Assembly (NCBI GenBank): GCA_900472625.1
Contig: UCIT01000085.1
Span: forward strand, 62,001-126,000
Direction of reading: 5' to 3'
Length of the DNA: 64,000 nucleotides
Source of the DNA: Hyphomicrobiales bacterium
GTDB lineage: Bacteria > Pseudomonadota > Alphaproteobacteria > Rhizobiales > Rhizobiaceae
Below, piece after piece: positions 43,833 to 51,072 of this stretch. Numbering within the stretch: position 1 is the first letter of the stretch; every line of letters starts with the position of its first letter. The translations under genes and the position numbers were made by a program. Below the pieces are notes generated by a model that saw only the letters and a program-made list of their open reading frames with translations, did no database searches and was not told the origin of the DNA.

Positions 43833-44186
43833 TCAGTCCACCACGAGATCGTCGAGATCGACCTTGAGAGCGGACGCGATGCGCTTCAGCACATCGAAGG
43901 AGCCGGTCTTCTTGCCGGTCTCGATTTCGGAGAGATAGGGCTGAGAAATGGCCGCCGCTGCCGCAAGTTCGGAAACAGTCATCTTGCGATAGGTTCGAAA
44001 CGTGCGGATGCGGTTGTCGCTCTCCGTGAGCTCCTTGACGAACTCATAGGGCCAGGTCTCCTCGCCGACGGCAACGCGCGCCATGATGGCATCGGCGCGC
44101 AGCCCATCGACCAGGTCCTCATAGTCATCCTCGCTCAGAAGGACATAGTTTTTCCCGTCAATCGTCAGCTTCTGGATATCGCCCAT
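43833..44186 (-). CDS. Xre antitoxin of a RelE/Xre module
   Basis: 117 residues. An N-terminal antitoxin-like region (TIDGKNYVLLSEDDYEDLVD, Phd/YefM-like wording) is followed by an Xre HTH: MTVSELAAAAAISQPYLSEIETGKKTGS then LKRIASALKV. AGGAGT supports the ATG. Its toxin lies 6 bp upstream on the same strand. It is unusual that this module sits between betB and betA. Confidence 0.85.
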   Translation of the reverse strand: MGDIQKLTIDGKNYVLLSEDDYEDLVDGLRADAIMARVAVGEETWPYEFVKELTESDNRIRTFRTYRKMTVSELAAAAAISQPYLSEIETGKKTGSFDVLKRIASALKVDLDDLVVD

Positions 44187-44192
44187 CCCGTC

Positions 44193-44438
44193 TTACTCCT
44201 TGTAGATGCTACCGCGTGGGCCGGCCTCGACGACCATGACCATCCTCCCCTGATCGTCGATGATGACGCGATCCTGACCAACACGGATGCGATAGTAGTT
44301 CTTGCCTTTCATCTTCTTGATGTCGACCGGCTGCCCCAGCGCATAGGCATCGAGCTTCGCGTATATGGCGGCCCGCCGCTTTGGCTGCATCCGATCCAGG
44401 CTCTTCTGCGCCTCGCGTGTGACAACAATGACTTTCAT
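44193..44438 (-). CDS. RelE-like toxin of a RelE/Xre module
   Basis: 81 residues. MKVIVVTREAQKSLDRMQ, KKMKGKNYYRIRVGQDRVII and MVMVVEAGPRGSIYKE are RelE/ParE superfamily features (KLxG..YYRIRVGxxRVI). It probably cleaves mRNA on the ribosome. It precedes its antitoxin, as in HigBA-like modules. The start codon lies inside a perfect 14-bp palindrome (44431-44444). A much longer upstream open frame (to 45101) is antisense to betA and rejected. Confidence 0.85.
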   Translation of the reverse strand: MKVIVVTREAQKSLDRMQPKRRAAIYAKLDAYALGQPVDIKKMKGKNYYRIRVGQDRVIIDDQGRMVMVVEAGPRGSIYKE

Positions 44439-44444
44439 GAAAGT
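44431..44444 (-). promoter_or_regulatory. Perfect 14-bp palindrome over the relE start codon
   Basis: ACTTTCATGAAAGT is perfectly symmetric and contains the CAT/ATG of the relE start codon (44436-44438). It can be an operator of the Xre antitoxin or a hairpin limiting toxin translation. Location is read directly; role is inferred. Confidence 0.5.
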
Positions 44445-44528
44445 ATAGCTTTCAGCGATAGTTTTGGCCACGATAAAAATAGCAATGAGATATACACCCA
44501 CTAGTAGCAAAGCTTCAAGGATATGGGA

Positions 44529-46184
44529 ATGACCATGCAGGCAGACTTCGTCATAATCGGTTCCGGCTCGGCCGGCTCTGCGCTTGCCTACCGGCTGTCT
44601 GAGGACGGCAAGCATAGCGTCATCGTCATAGAGGCCGGCGGGTCTGATTTTGGGCCTTTTATCCAGATGCCGGCGGCGTTGGCCTGGCCGATGAGCATGA
44701 AGCGCTACAACTGGGGCTATCTCTCCGAGCCCGAGCCGAACCTCAACAACCGCCGCATCACCGCGCCGCGCGGCAAGGTTATCGGTGGGTCGTCGTCGAT
44801 TAACGGCATGGTCTATGTGCGCGGGCACGCCGAGGACTACAACCGCTGGGAGGCGCTCGGCGCCAATGGCTGGGCTTATGCCGACGTGCTGCCCTATTTC
44901 AAGCGGATGGAAAACAGCCATGGCGGCGAAGAGGGATGGCGCGGCACCGACGGGCCGCTGCACGTGCAGCGCGGCGGCATGAAGAACCCGTTGTTTCACG
45001 CCTTCATCGAGGCGGGCAAGCAGGCCGGGTTCGAGGCGACGGACGATTACAACGGTTCGAAGCAGGAAGGCTTCGGGCTGATGGAGCAGACGATCTTCCA
45101 AGGGCGGCGCTGGTCGGCCGCCAATGCCTATCTTAAGCCGGCGTTGAAGCGGCCGAATGTATCGCTCGTCTATGGTCTTGCCCGCAAGGTGGTGATCGAG
45201 AACGGCCGGGCGACCGGCGTCGAGATCGAACGCGGCGGCAAGGTCGAGGTGATCAAAGCCAACCGCGAGGTAATCGTATCAGCCTCGTCGTTCAATTCTC
45301 CGAAGCTCCTGATGCTCTCGGGTATCGGCCCGGCCGACCATCTGAAGGAGATGGGCATCGAGGTGAAGGTCGATCGTCCCGGCGTCGGCGCCAACCTGCA
45401 CGACCATCTGGAGTTCTACTTCCAGCAGGTCTCGACCAAGCCGGTGTCGCTTTATTCCTGGCTCCCGTGGTTCTGGCAGGGGGTAGCGGGTGCGCAGTGG
45501 ATGTTCACCCGGTCAGGTCTCGGTACATCCAACCAGTTCGAGGCCTGCGCCTTCCTGCGTTCGGCGCCTGGGGTCAAGCAGCCAGATATACAGTATCACT
45601 TCCTGCCCGTGGCCATCAGCTATGACGGCAAGGCGGCGGCCAAGAGCCATGGGTTCCAGGTCCACGTCGGCTTCAACCTGACGAAATCGCGCGGCGACGT
45701 CACGCTGCGTTCAGCCGACCCGAAGGACGATCCGGTGCTGCGCTTCAACTACATGAGCCACCCGGAGGACTGGGAGAAGTTTCGCCATTGCGTGCGCCTC
45801 ACTCGCGAGATCTTCGGCCAGCAGGCCTTCGATCACTATCGCGGCGCCGAGATCCAGCCGGGCGAAGCGGTCCAGACGGACGAGGAAATCGACGCTTTCC
45901 TGCGCGAGCATCTGGAGAGCGCCTACCACCCCTGCGGCACCTGCAAGATGGGCGCCAAGGACGATCCGATGGCGGTGGTCGACCCGGAGACGCGGGTGAT
46001 CGGCGTCGATGGCCTGCGCGTCGCCGACTCGTCGATCTTCCCTCACGTGACCTACGGCAACCTCAACGGTCCGTCGATCATGACCGGCGAGAAGGCAGCC
46101 GACCACATCCTCGGCAAGCAGCCGCTGCCGCGCTCGAACCAGGAGCCGTGGATCAATCCGCGCTGGGAAGTGAGCGATCGGTAG
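44529..46184 (+). CDS. betA: Choline dehydrogenase (GMC oxidoreductase)
   Basis: 551 residues. FAD-binding FVIIGSGSAGSALAYRLSED, GMC signatures GKVIGGSSSINGMVYVRGH and SSFNSPKLLMLSGIGP, C-terminal active-site region CGTCKMGAKDDP and HVTYGNLNGPSIMTGEKAADHIL with catalytic His/Asn. It oxidises choline to betaine aldehyde at the membrane with electrons to the respiratory chain. Among ATGs at 44523, 44529 and 44535, 44529 has the best spacing from AAGGA. Its own promoter is probably between relE and betA, since the module is reversed. Confidence 0.93.
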   Translation: MTMQADFVIIGSGSAGSALAYRLSEDGKHSVIVIEAGGSDFGPFIQMPAALAWPMSMKRYNWGYLSEPEPNLNNRRITAPRGKVIGGSSSINGMVYVRGHAEDYNRWEALGANGWAYADVLPYFKRMENSHGGEEGWRGTDGPLHVQRGGMKNPLFHAFIEAGKQAGFEATDDYNGSKQEGFGLMEQTIFQGRRWSAANAYLKPALKRPNVSLVYGLARKVVIENGRATGVEIERGGKVEVIKANREVIVSASSFNSPKLLMLSGIGPADHLKEMGIEVKVDRPGVGANLHDHLEFYFQQVSTKPVSLYSWLPWFWQGVAGAQWMFTRSGLGTSNQFEACAFLRSAPGVKQPDIQYHFLPVAISYDGKAAAKSHGFQVHVGFNLTKSRGDVTLRSADPKDDPVLRFNYMSHPEDWEKFRHCVRLTREIFGQQAFDHYRGAEIQPGEAVQTDEEIDAFLREHLESAYHPCGTCKMGAKDDPMAVVDPETRVIGVDGLRVADSSIFPHVTYGNLNGPSIMTGEKAADHILGKQPLPRSNQEPWINPRWEVSDR

Positions 46185-46187
46185 GGA

Positions 46188-46553
46188 TCAAATCACATAG
46201 GGCAGCCGCACCCCGGGTACGTCTGCCGGAAAGTCCTTGCTGTTGCGCGTGACGAGCAGCATCGCATTCGTATCGGCGGTCGCCCAGATTATCGCGTCGG
46301 GAAGCTTGATGCGGTATTTCCGCCTGAATTCGACGGCTCTTTCCGCGATGGATGCCTCAAGCGGAATCACTTGAAATCCGGCCAGGAAGCGTCGAGTGGC
46401 GTCGGCAACATCGTTGCGGGCACCCGCCAACACCTCCATCCAAGTTATTACGCTGATCGCTGCGCTGTCGTAGCGATCAAATTCTTGGGCGGCTTGCGGA
46501 ATGGCGTTCAGGTGGTCGATGAGGATATTGGTGTCGAACAGCGGCTTCACCAT
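46188..46553 (-). CDS. VapC-type PIN-domain toxin
   Basis: 121 residues. PIN acidic residues visible: LFDTNILIDHL (first Asp), SVITWMEVLAGARN (Glu), LPDAIIWATADTNAMLLVTRN (Asp pair). It should be a Mg-dependent ribonuclease acting on tRNA or rRNA. ATG at 46553 overlaps the antitoxin stop codon (ATGGTGA), and AAGGG precedes it. It converges with betA, 4 bp apart. Confidence 0.9.
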   Translation of the reverse strand: MVKPLFDTNILIDHLNAIPQAAQEFDRYDSAAISVITWMEVLAGARNDVADATRRFLAGFQVIPLEASIAERAVEFRRKYRIKLPDAIIWATADTNAMLLVTRNSKDFPADVPGVRLPYVI

Positions 46554-46762
46554 TCGTCCCTTATCTCCTCCTGATAGGCAAGACCATCGACTTTCCGGTC
46601 GCCCCACAATCCAAAGGCCTCGCTCCGATCGCGAGGCGCGTCTTGCTCAAGCAACTCACTGACGGCCTTGCGAATAAGCGAGGCACGGGAGACGTTCTTG
46701 GCCGCAGCAATCACGTCAAGAGCCCTAAGATCATCTTCACCGACATCCACAAGGATCCTCAT
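46547..46762 (-). CDS. Ribbon-helix-helix (CopG/VapB-type) antitoxin
   Basis: 71 residues. MRILVDVGEDDLRALDVIAA then SRASLIRKAVSELLEQ form a ribbon-helix-helix, followed by a toxin-binding tail with WGDRKVDGLAYQEEIRDEW. AGGAGGG supports the start. It overlaps the toxin start by 7 bp. AT-rich repeated ATATC/GATAT words at 46789-46815 are a possible operator and promoter. Confidence 0.85.
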   Translation of the reverse strand: MRILVDVGEDDLRALDVIAAAKNVSRASLIRKAVSELLEQDAPRDRSEAFGLWGDRKVDGLAYQEEIRDEW

Positions 46763-46920
46763 TGCGCCCTCCTAAAACTAGGCCGGATAGATATCATCTA
46801 TATATATCATATATCGGTCAATGACAACCTCTCCCACCTATTCGACAGGGCTTGCAAACACCGTCTGCGGGGCAGATAAGACCGGTGCCCCCAATCCTGC
46901 CTTCACCCCAAGTAACCGAC

Positions 46921-48282
46921 ATGCCCCCGCTTTACCGCAAGTCCAAGCTCATCCGCCGCTCTCGCGTCTTTCGTGGTTCGTTTTCTCTCTGGAAGCCTCG
47001 CCTCGTCTTCTGGTGCGGGGCGCTGGCGATCGGGGTGATCAGCGTCGGCTTTGCCGAGCTTGCCGATCTCGCGCAGAAGACGTTTGCGTCGGTGACGACA
47101 TCGGGGCGATGGTCCTTCCTGCTTCCGCTTCTGATCACGCCGATTGGCTTCGTCGTTTCAGCCTATCTGGCGGCGAAGTTGTTTCCGAATTCGCAGGGCA
47201 GCGGCATTCCGCAGGCGATCGCGGCACGTCATCTGCATGAGTATGAGGACCGGTCGCGGCTGTTGTCGCTCAGGATCGCCTTCGGCAAGATCCTGCTGAC
47301 GGTGCTCGGGCTATTCTCCGGCGCCTCGATCGGCCGCGAGGGGCCGACGGTGCAGGTCGGCGCCTCGATCATGCTTGGCGTCGCCCGCTTCGGCGGCATG
47401 GCGCAGGCGCGCGGGCTGATCCTGGCCGGGTCGGCGGCCGGCATCGCCGCAGCCTTCAACACGCCGCTCGCCGGCATCGTCTTCGCCATCGAAGAGATGA
47501 GCCGTACCTATGAATCACGCTCCAACGGGCTGGTGCTGACGGCGGTGATCCTGTCGGGTCTCGCAGCGCTCGGACTTTCCGGCAGCTACAATTATTTCGG
47601 CTCGACCTCGGTCGCGCCGATGCACCTAGCCGATTGGGGGCTGGTGCTGATCTGCGGCATCGGCGGCGGGGCGCTGGGCGCCGGCTTCAGCGGCCTGGCG
47701 CTCAATGTCGGCCAGCGCGTGCGCCGCTGGGCGCAACCGCAGCCGCTGAAGCGGATGCTGTGGCTCGCCGGCGGCTGCGGGCTTGCGATCGCCGTCATCG
47801 GCGTCGCATCCGGCGGCAACACGTTCGGCACCGGCTACCAGCAGGCGCGCGGCGCCGTCGAGGGGCATGCGCTGCCGCTGCTGTTCTTCGCCGAAAAGTT
47901 CGCGGCCAGTTTCCTGTCGATGGTCTCCGGCATCCCCGGCGGCATCTTCGCGCCGTCGCTTGCCGTCGGCGCGGGCTTCGGCAGCAGCGTGGGCACGCTG
48001 ATCGGCAGCAGCATTGCGCTTTCCGCCATTCTCGGCATGGCCGGCTATTTCGCCGGCGTCGTGCAGGCGCCGATGACGGCTTTCGTCATCATCCTCGAAA
48101 TGACCGGGGACCACGAAGCCGTGATCCCGATCATGGCGGTGTCGATGATCGGCTATGTCACCTCGCGTATCCTGTCGCGCGAACCACTCTATCATGGGCT
48201 TTCGCGGGTGTTCATCGCCGCGGCGATCCGGGCAAGACGGGCAGCGGACAAGGCGTCACATCAGCAAGAGCCGGCGCACTGA
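46921..48282 (+). CDS. ClC family chloride channel/antiporter
   Basis: 453 residues with about 10-12 membrane segments. ClC selectivity motifs are present: GSGIPQ, GREGPTVQVGAS (gating Glu) and GGIFAPSLAVGAGFGSSVG; the IEEM pair (VFAIEEMSRTYES) supplies the internal proton-transfer Glu of exchangers, so Cl-/H+ antiport is likely. It resembles ClcB/EriC-type proteins, which help acid resistance. Start MPPLYRKSK was chosen; upstream frames overlap the vapB promoter and are not protein-like. Confidence 0.88.
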   Translation: MPPLYRKSKLIRRSRVFRGSFSLWKPRLVFWCGALAIGVISVGFAELADLAQKTFASVTTSGRWSFLLPLLITPIGFVVSAYLAAKLFPNSQGSGIPQAIAARHLHEYEDRSRLLSLRIAFGKILLTVLGLFSGASIGREGPTVQVGASIMLGVARFGGMAQARGLILAGSAAGIAAAFNTPLAGIVFAIEEMSRTYESRSNGLVLTAVILSGLAALGLSGSYNYFGSTSVAPMHLADWGLVLICGIGGGALGAGFSGLALNVGQRVRRWAQPQPLKRMLWLAGGCGLAIAVIGVASGGNTFGTGYQQARGAVEGHALPLLFFAEKFAASFLSMVSGIPGGIFAPSLAVGAGFGSSVGTLIGSSIALSAILGMAGYFAGVVQAPMTAFVIILEMTGDHEAVIPIMAVSMIGYVTSRILSREPLYHGLSRVFIAAAIRARRAADKASHQQEPAH

Positions 48283-48308
48283 GACGCCGCCTTGGCGCGG
48301 GGCCCTGA

Positions 48309-48402
48309 AGCGTGTCGCGATCCTTCGGGTGCGCTTTAAGCCTTTGTTTTATCGTATGTCGTCGCCGCAAAACCGCTGCGCACTCTTGCGCGGAATGCTC
48401 TA
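48309..48402. repeat. Rhizobial intergenic repeat
   Basis: The stretch around TTAAGCCTTTGTTTTATCG and CGCAAAACCGCTGCGCAC...TTGCGCGGAATGCTC is a widespread intergenic element in Rhizobiaceae recognised by its wording; CGCAA and TTGCG (48367-48390) can pair. It fills the gap between the ClC gene and rrf2. Family name and copy number cannot be given from one copy. Confidence 0.5.
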
Positions 48403-48846
48403 CGCCAGCAGTCGCGTCACCTGAGCGCCCCTGGCAGGCGCAACGGCGTCGGCGATCGTCGTCGAGAACAGCACCTTGCGGGTGGCGTCTGCCACCTTGG
48501 CAAAGACGTGGCGGATCTGACAGTTCTGTTCGCCGTCACAATCGTCGCACTTGCGGTAAGCGGTGAGCGACAGGCAGGGAAGCGGGGCGATGGGGCCGTC
48601 GATGATGCGCAGGACCTCGCCGAAGGTGATCATGTGGGCCGGCTTCAGCAGCAGGTAACCGCCCTGCTTGCCGCGACGGCTGATCACGATGCCCTGGTGT
48701 TTGAGGTCGAGGAGGATCTGCTCAAGGAACTTTTTCGGAATTCGCTGCTGCGCTGCAATGTCGGAGATCATCACGGGTGCGCCGTCATCGGCCTCGGCCA
48801 GAACGGTAAGCGCCCGGAGCGCATATTTCGCCTTCTGCGTGATCAT
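48400..48846 (-). CDS. Rrf2 family regulator next to the cys genes
   Basis: 148 residues. Rrf2 HTH (MITQKAKYALRALTVLAEAD, ISDIAAQQRIPKKFLEQILLDLKHQ, SRRGKQGGYLL) and a Cys cluster C91-x8-C100-x2-C103-x5-C109 that could bind an Fe-S cluster. It is divergent from cysHDN across a 411-bp gap. By analogy with CymR of Bacillus, an Rrf2 protein for cysteine metabolism, it may regulate sulfate assimilation; iron or redox sensing like RirA/IscR is the alternative. Start ATG 48846 fits the family N-terminus. Confidence 0.85.
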   Translation of the reverse strand: MITQKAKYALRALTVLAEADDGAPVMISDIAAQQRIPKKFLEQILLDLKHQGIVISRRGKQGGYLLLKPAHMITFGEVLRIIDGPIAPLPCLSLTAYRKCDDCDGEQNCQIRHVFAKVADATRKVLFSTTIADAVAPARGAQVTRLLA

Positions 48847-49056
48847 CTCGAACCATCGGTACACACGGCGGGCGCGATAAAATGCCCGGTCGCAATCTTC
48901 CAAAATCTTCTATGCCATACGCCGGATGAACGGAGTTTGAACAAAGGTGTGGAAACCCTTGGGAGACAAGGCTTTCGTGTGTGTCTTCCTGATAAAATCA
49001 GCAAATGTGAATTTACGCCAAAACGGCACCAAACAATCATCAAATCAGATTTCCAG

Positions 49057-49085
49057 TTGACAGACGTCGTGTTACACTACTAAAT
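49057..49085 (+). promoter_or_regulatory. cysH promoter candidate
   Basis: TTGACA (49057-49062), 17-bp spacer, CTAAAT (49080-49085), a good -35 and an acceptable alphaproteobacterial -10 (CTATAT-like). It would give a 5' leader of about 165 nt for cysH, with a hairpin CAGGCG-N8-CGCCTG at 49105-49124. Upstream, CCTTG-ggaga-CAAGG (48957-48971) is a possible regulator site. No other gene is seen in the 48847-49257 gap. Confidence 0.45.
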
Positions 49086-49230
49086 CACTAGAGATTGAGG
49101 CGAACAGGCGGTATTCATCGCCTGCGCGGCGGCTTTTCTGCATTGCAGCGGCCGGGGAGAGATATTTGCTCTTTTACCGCCTGCTTTCGAAATCCCTTTT
49201 TCTGTCCTGCCCGATGGCAAGCTGCGATAC

Positions 49231-49252
49231 TCCTGTCACTATCAGGACAGGA
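49231..49252 (+). promoter_or_regulatory. Hairpin covering the cysH ribosome-binding site
   Basis: TCCTGTC (49231-49237), 8-nt loop, GACAGGA (49246-49252): perfect 7-bp arms. The 3' arm is the AGGACAGGA purine stretch that is the only ribosome site for the ATG at 49258. The stem may hold translation low until opened. This is read from sequence; regulation is inferred. Confidence 0.55.
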
Positions 49253-49257
49253 TTCCC

Positions 49258-50001
49258 ATGACTGTTGCCCATACAATCGAAGAAGCGGAAACGCTGAACG
49301 CGAAGCTTGCCAGCCTCAATCTGGCCGAACGCCTGTCGTTCGTCGCCGGCCTCGGCGGGCGCGTGGTCTTCACGACCTCGCTCGGCATCGAGGACCAGGT
49401 GATCACCGCCGAAATCGGCAATCACCGCCTGCCGATCGACGTGGTGACGCTGCAGACCGGTCGACTTTTTCCCGAGACGCTCACGCTGCTCGACGAGACG
49501 GAAAAGCAATACGACATCCGCATCCACCGCTACGAGCCCGAGCAGGCCGACATCGATGCCTATGCGGCGCAGTACGGCCTCAATGGCTTTTACGAGAGCG
49601 TCGAAGCCCGGCATGCCTGTTGTGGCGTGCGCAAGCTGAAGCCGCTTGCGCGTGCACTCTCTGGGGCGACGATCTGGATCACCGGCCTGCGCCGTGGCCA
49701 ATCGGCGAACCGGGCAGAAACGCCATTTGCCGAATATGACGCCGAGCGCCACCTGCTGAAGGTCAATCCTCTGGCCGACTGGGACATCGACGTCATCAAG
49801 GCTTACGTTTCCGTCAACAGCGTGCCGGTCAACCCGATGCACGCGCGCGGCTATCCCTCCATCGGCTGCGAGCCGTGTACCCGCGCCATCAAGCCCGGCG
49901 AGCCCGAGCGCGCCGGCCGCTGGTGGTGGGAACAGGACGAAACGCGCGAATGCGGCCTGCACGTGGCCGAGGAAGCCGCCGCCATTTCCATTCAGCAGTA
50001 G
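49258..50001 (+). CDS. cysH: Adenylylsulfate (APS) reductase
   Basis: 247 residues. The four Fe-S Cys of APS-type CysH are present: HACCGVRK (C121, C122) and GCEPCTRA (C204, C207); catalytic Cys is in ECGLH (C232). This Fe4S4 set distinguishes APS reductases (as in Sinorhizobium) from PAPS reductases. It reduces APS to sulfite with thioredoxin, for cysteine synthesis. It heads cysH-cysD-cysN, 116 bp before cysD. Its ribosome site is in a hairpin; divergent Rrf2 is a likely regulator. Confidence 0.94.
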   Translation: MTVAHTIEEAETLNAKLASLNLAERLSFVAGLGGRVVFTTSLGIEDQVITAEIGNHRLPIDVVTLQTGRLFPETLTLLDETEKQYDIRIHRYEPEQADIDAYAAQYGLNGFYESVEARHACCGVRKLKPLARALSGATIWITGLRRGQSANRAETPFAEYDAERHLLKVNPLADWDIDVIKAYVSVNSVPVNPMHARGYPSIGCEPCTRAIKPGEPERAGRWWWEQDETRECGLHVAEEAAAISIQQ

Positions 50002-50117
50002 ACCCACCGGCATCGGGATCCGAGCGCGGCCATCGCCAGCGCTCCCCGGTGCACACACTTATTGCATTCCAGGCGCTTCGTTCCTGCGAATGATCGAAGT
50101 CTGGAGTAGAACACGAC

Positions 50118-51071
50118 ATGTCCGATAACCGTCCGGATACGGAACTCAGCAACCCGCAGAGCGTCAAGCCGCCACTCGACCCGCATCTGAAGGCGCTCGA
50201 AAACGAATCCATCCACATTTTCCGTGAAGTCGCCGCCGAGTTCGAACGGCCTGTGATGCTCTATTCAATCGGCAAGGACTCGTCCGTCCTTCTGCATCTG
50301 GCGCGCAAGGCCTTCTACCCCGGCCGCGTCCCCTTCCCGCTGCTGCACGTCAATACCGGCTGGAAGTTTCGCGAGATGATCGCGTTTCGCGACGCCACCG
50401 CGAAGAAATACGATCTCGACCTGATCGAGCATATCAATCCGCGCGGCGCCGCCGAAAACATCACGCCGTTCACGCATGGCTCGGCGACTTTTACCGACAT
50501 CATGAAGACCGAGAGCCTGCGCATGGCGCTGGACGCCGGTCAGTATGATGCGGCCTTCGGCGGCGCGCGCCGCGACGAGGAGGCGAGCCGTGCCAAGGAG
50601 CGCATCTACTCGTTCCGCACACCCGACCATCGCTGGGATCCGCGCAACCAGCGCCCGGAGCTCTGGAACATCTACAACGGCCAGATCCGCAAGGGCGAAA
50701 GCGTGCGCGCCTTCCCGCTGTCGAACTGGACGGAAGTCGATATCTGGCGCTACATCCAGGCCGAGGACATCCCGCTTGTGCCGCTCTACTACGCCAAGAA
50801 GCGCCCCTATGTGGAACGCGACGGAATGATGATCCTGGCCGAGGATCCACGGCTTGAACTGCTGCCGGGCGAAGTGAAGCAGGAAGGCATGATCCGCTTC
50901 CGCACGCTCGGCGACTTCCCGCTGACCGGTGCCATTCCATCGCAGGCGACCACCCTCGAAGAGGTGATCGCGGAACTTGAAATTGCCACTGTCTCCGAAC
51001 GCCAGGGCCGCGCCATCGATCGCGACCAGTCCGGCTCCATGGAGAAGAAGAAGCGTGAAGGGTATTTCTGA
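50118..51071 (+). CDS. cysD: Sulfate adenylyltransferase subunit 2
   Basis: 317 residues, the full CysD length. PP-loop MLYSIGKDSSVLLHLARK, then PLLHVNTGWKFREMI, GGARRDEEASRAKERIYSFR and PLSNWTEVDIWRYIQAEDIP. With CysN it makes APS from sulfate and ATP, driven by GTP hydrolysis. GGAG lies 12 nt before the ATG. It is separated by one base from cysN, so the two are translationally linked. Confidence 0.96.
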   Translation: MSDNRPDTELSNPQSVKPPLDPHLKALENESIHIFREVAAEFERPVMLYSIGKDSSVLLHLARKAFYPGRVPFPLLHVNTGWKFREMIAFRDATAKKYDLDLIEHINPRGAAENITPFTHGSATFTDIMKTESLRMALDAGQYDAAFGGARRDEEASRAKERIYSFRTPDHRWDPRNQRPELWNIYNGQIRKGESVRAFPLSNWTEVDIWRYIQAEDIPLVPLYYAKKRPYVERDGMMILAEDPRLELLPGEVKQEGMIRFRTLGDFPLTGAIPSQATTLEEVIAELEIATVSERQGRAIDRDQSGSMEKKKREGYF

Positions 51072-51072
51072 G

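Noticed and set aside
44439..45101. N-terminal extension of the RelE frame
   Set aside because: It is antisense to betA and not protein-like; the RelE domain starts at the ATG at 44438.
48847..49257. A known riboswitch (for example SAM-II) before cysH
   Set aside because: The hairpins seen do not match a recognised riboswitch layout; only a simple leader hairpin is claimed.
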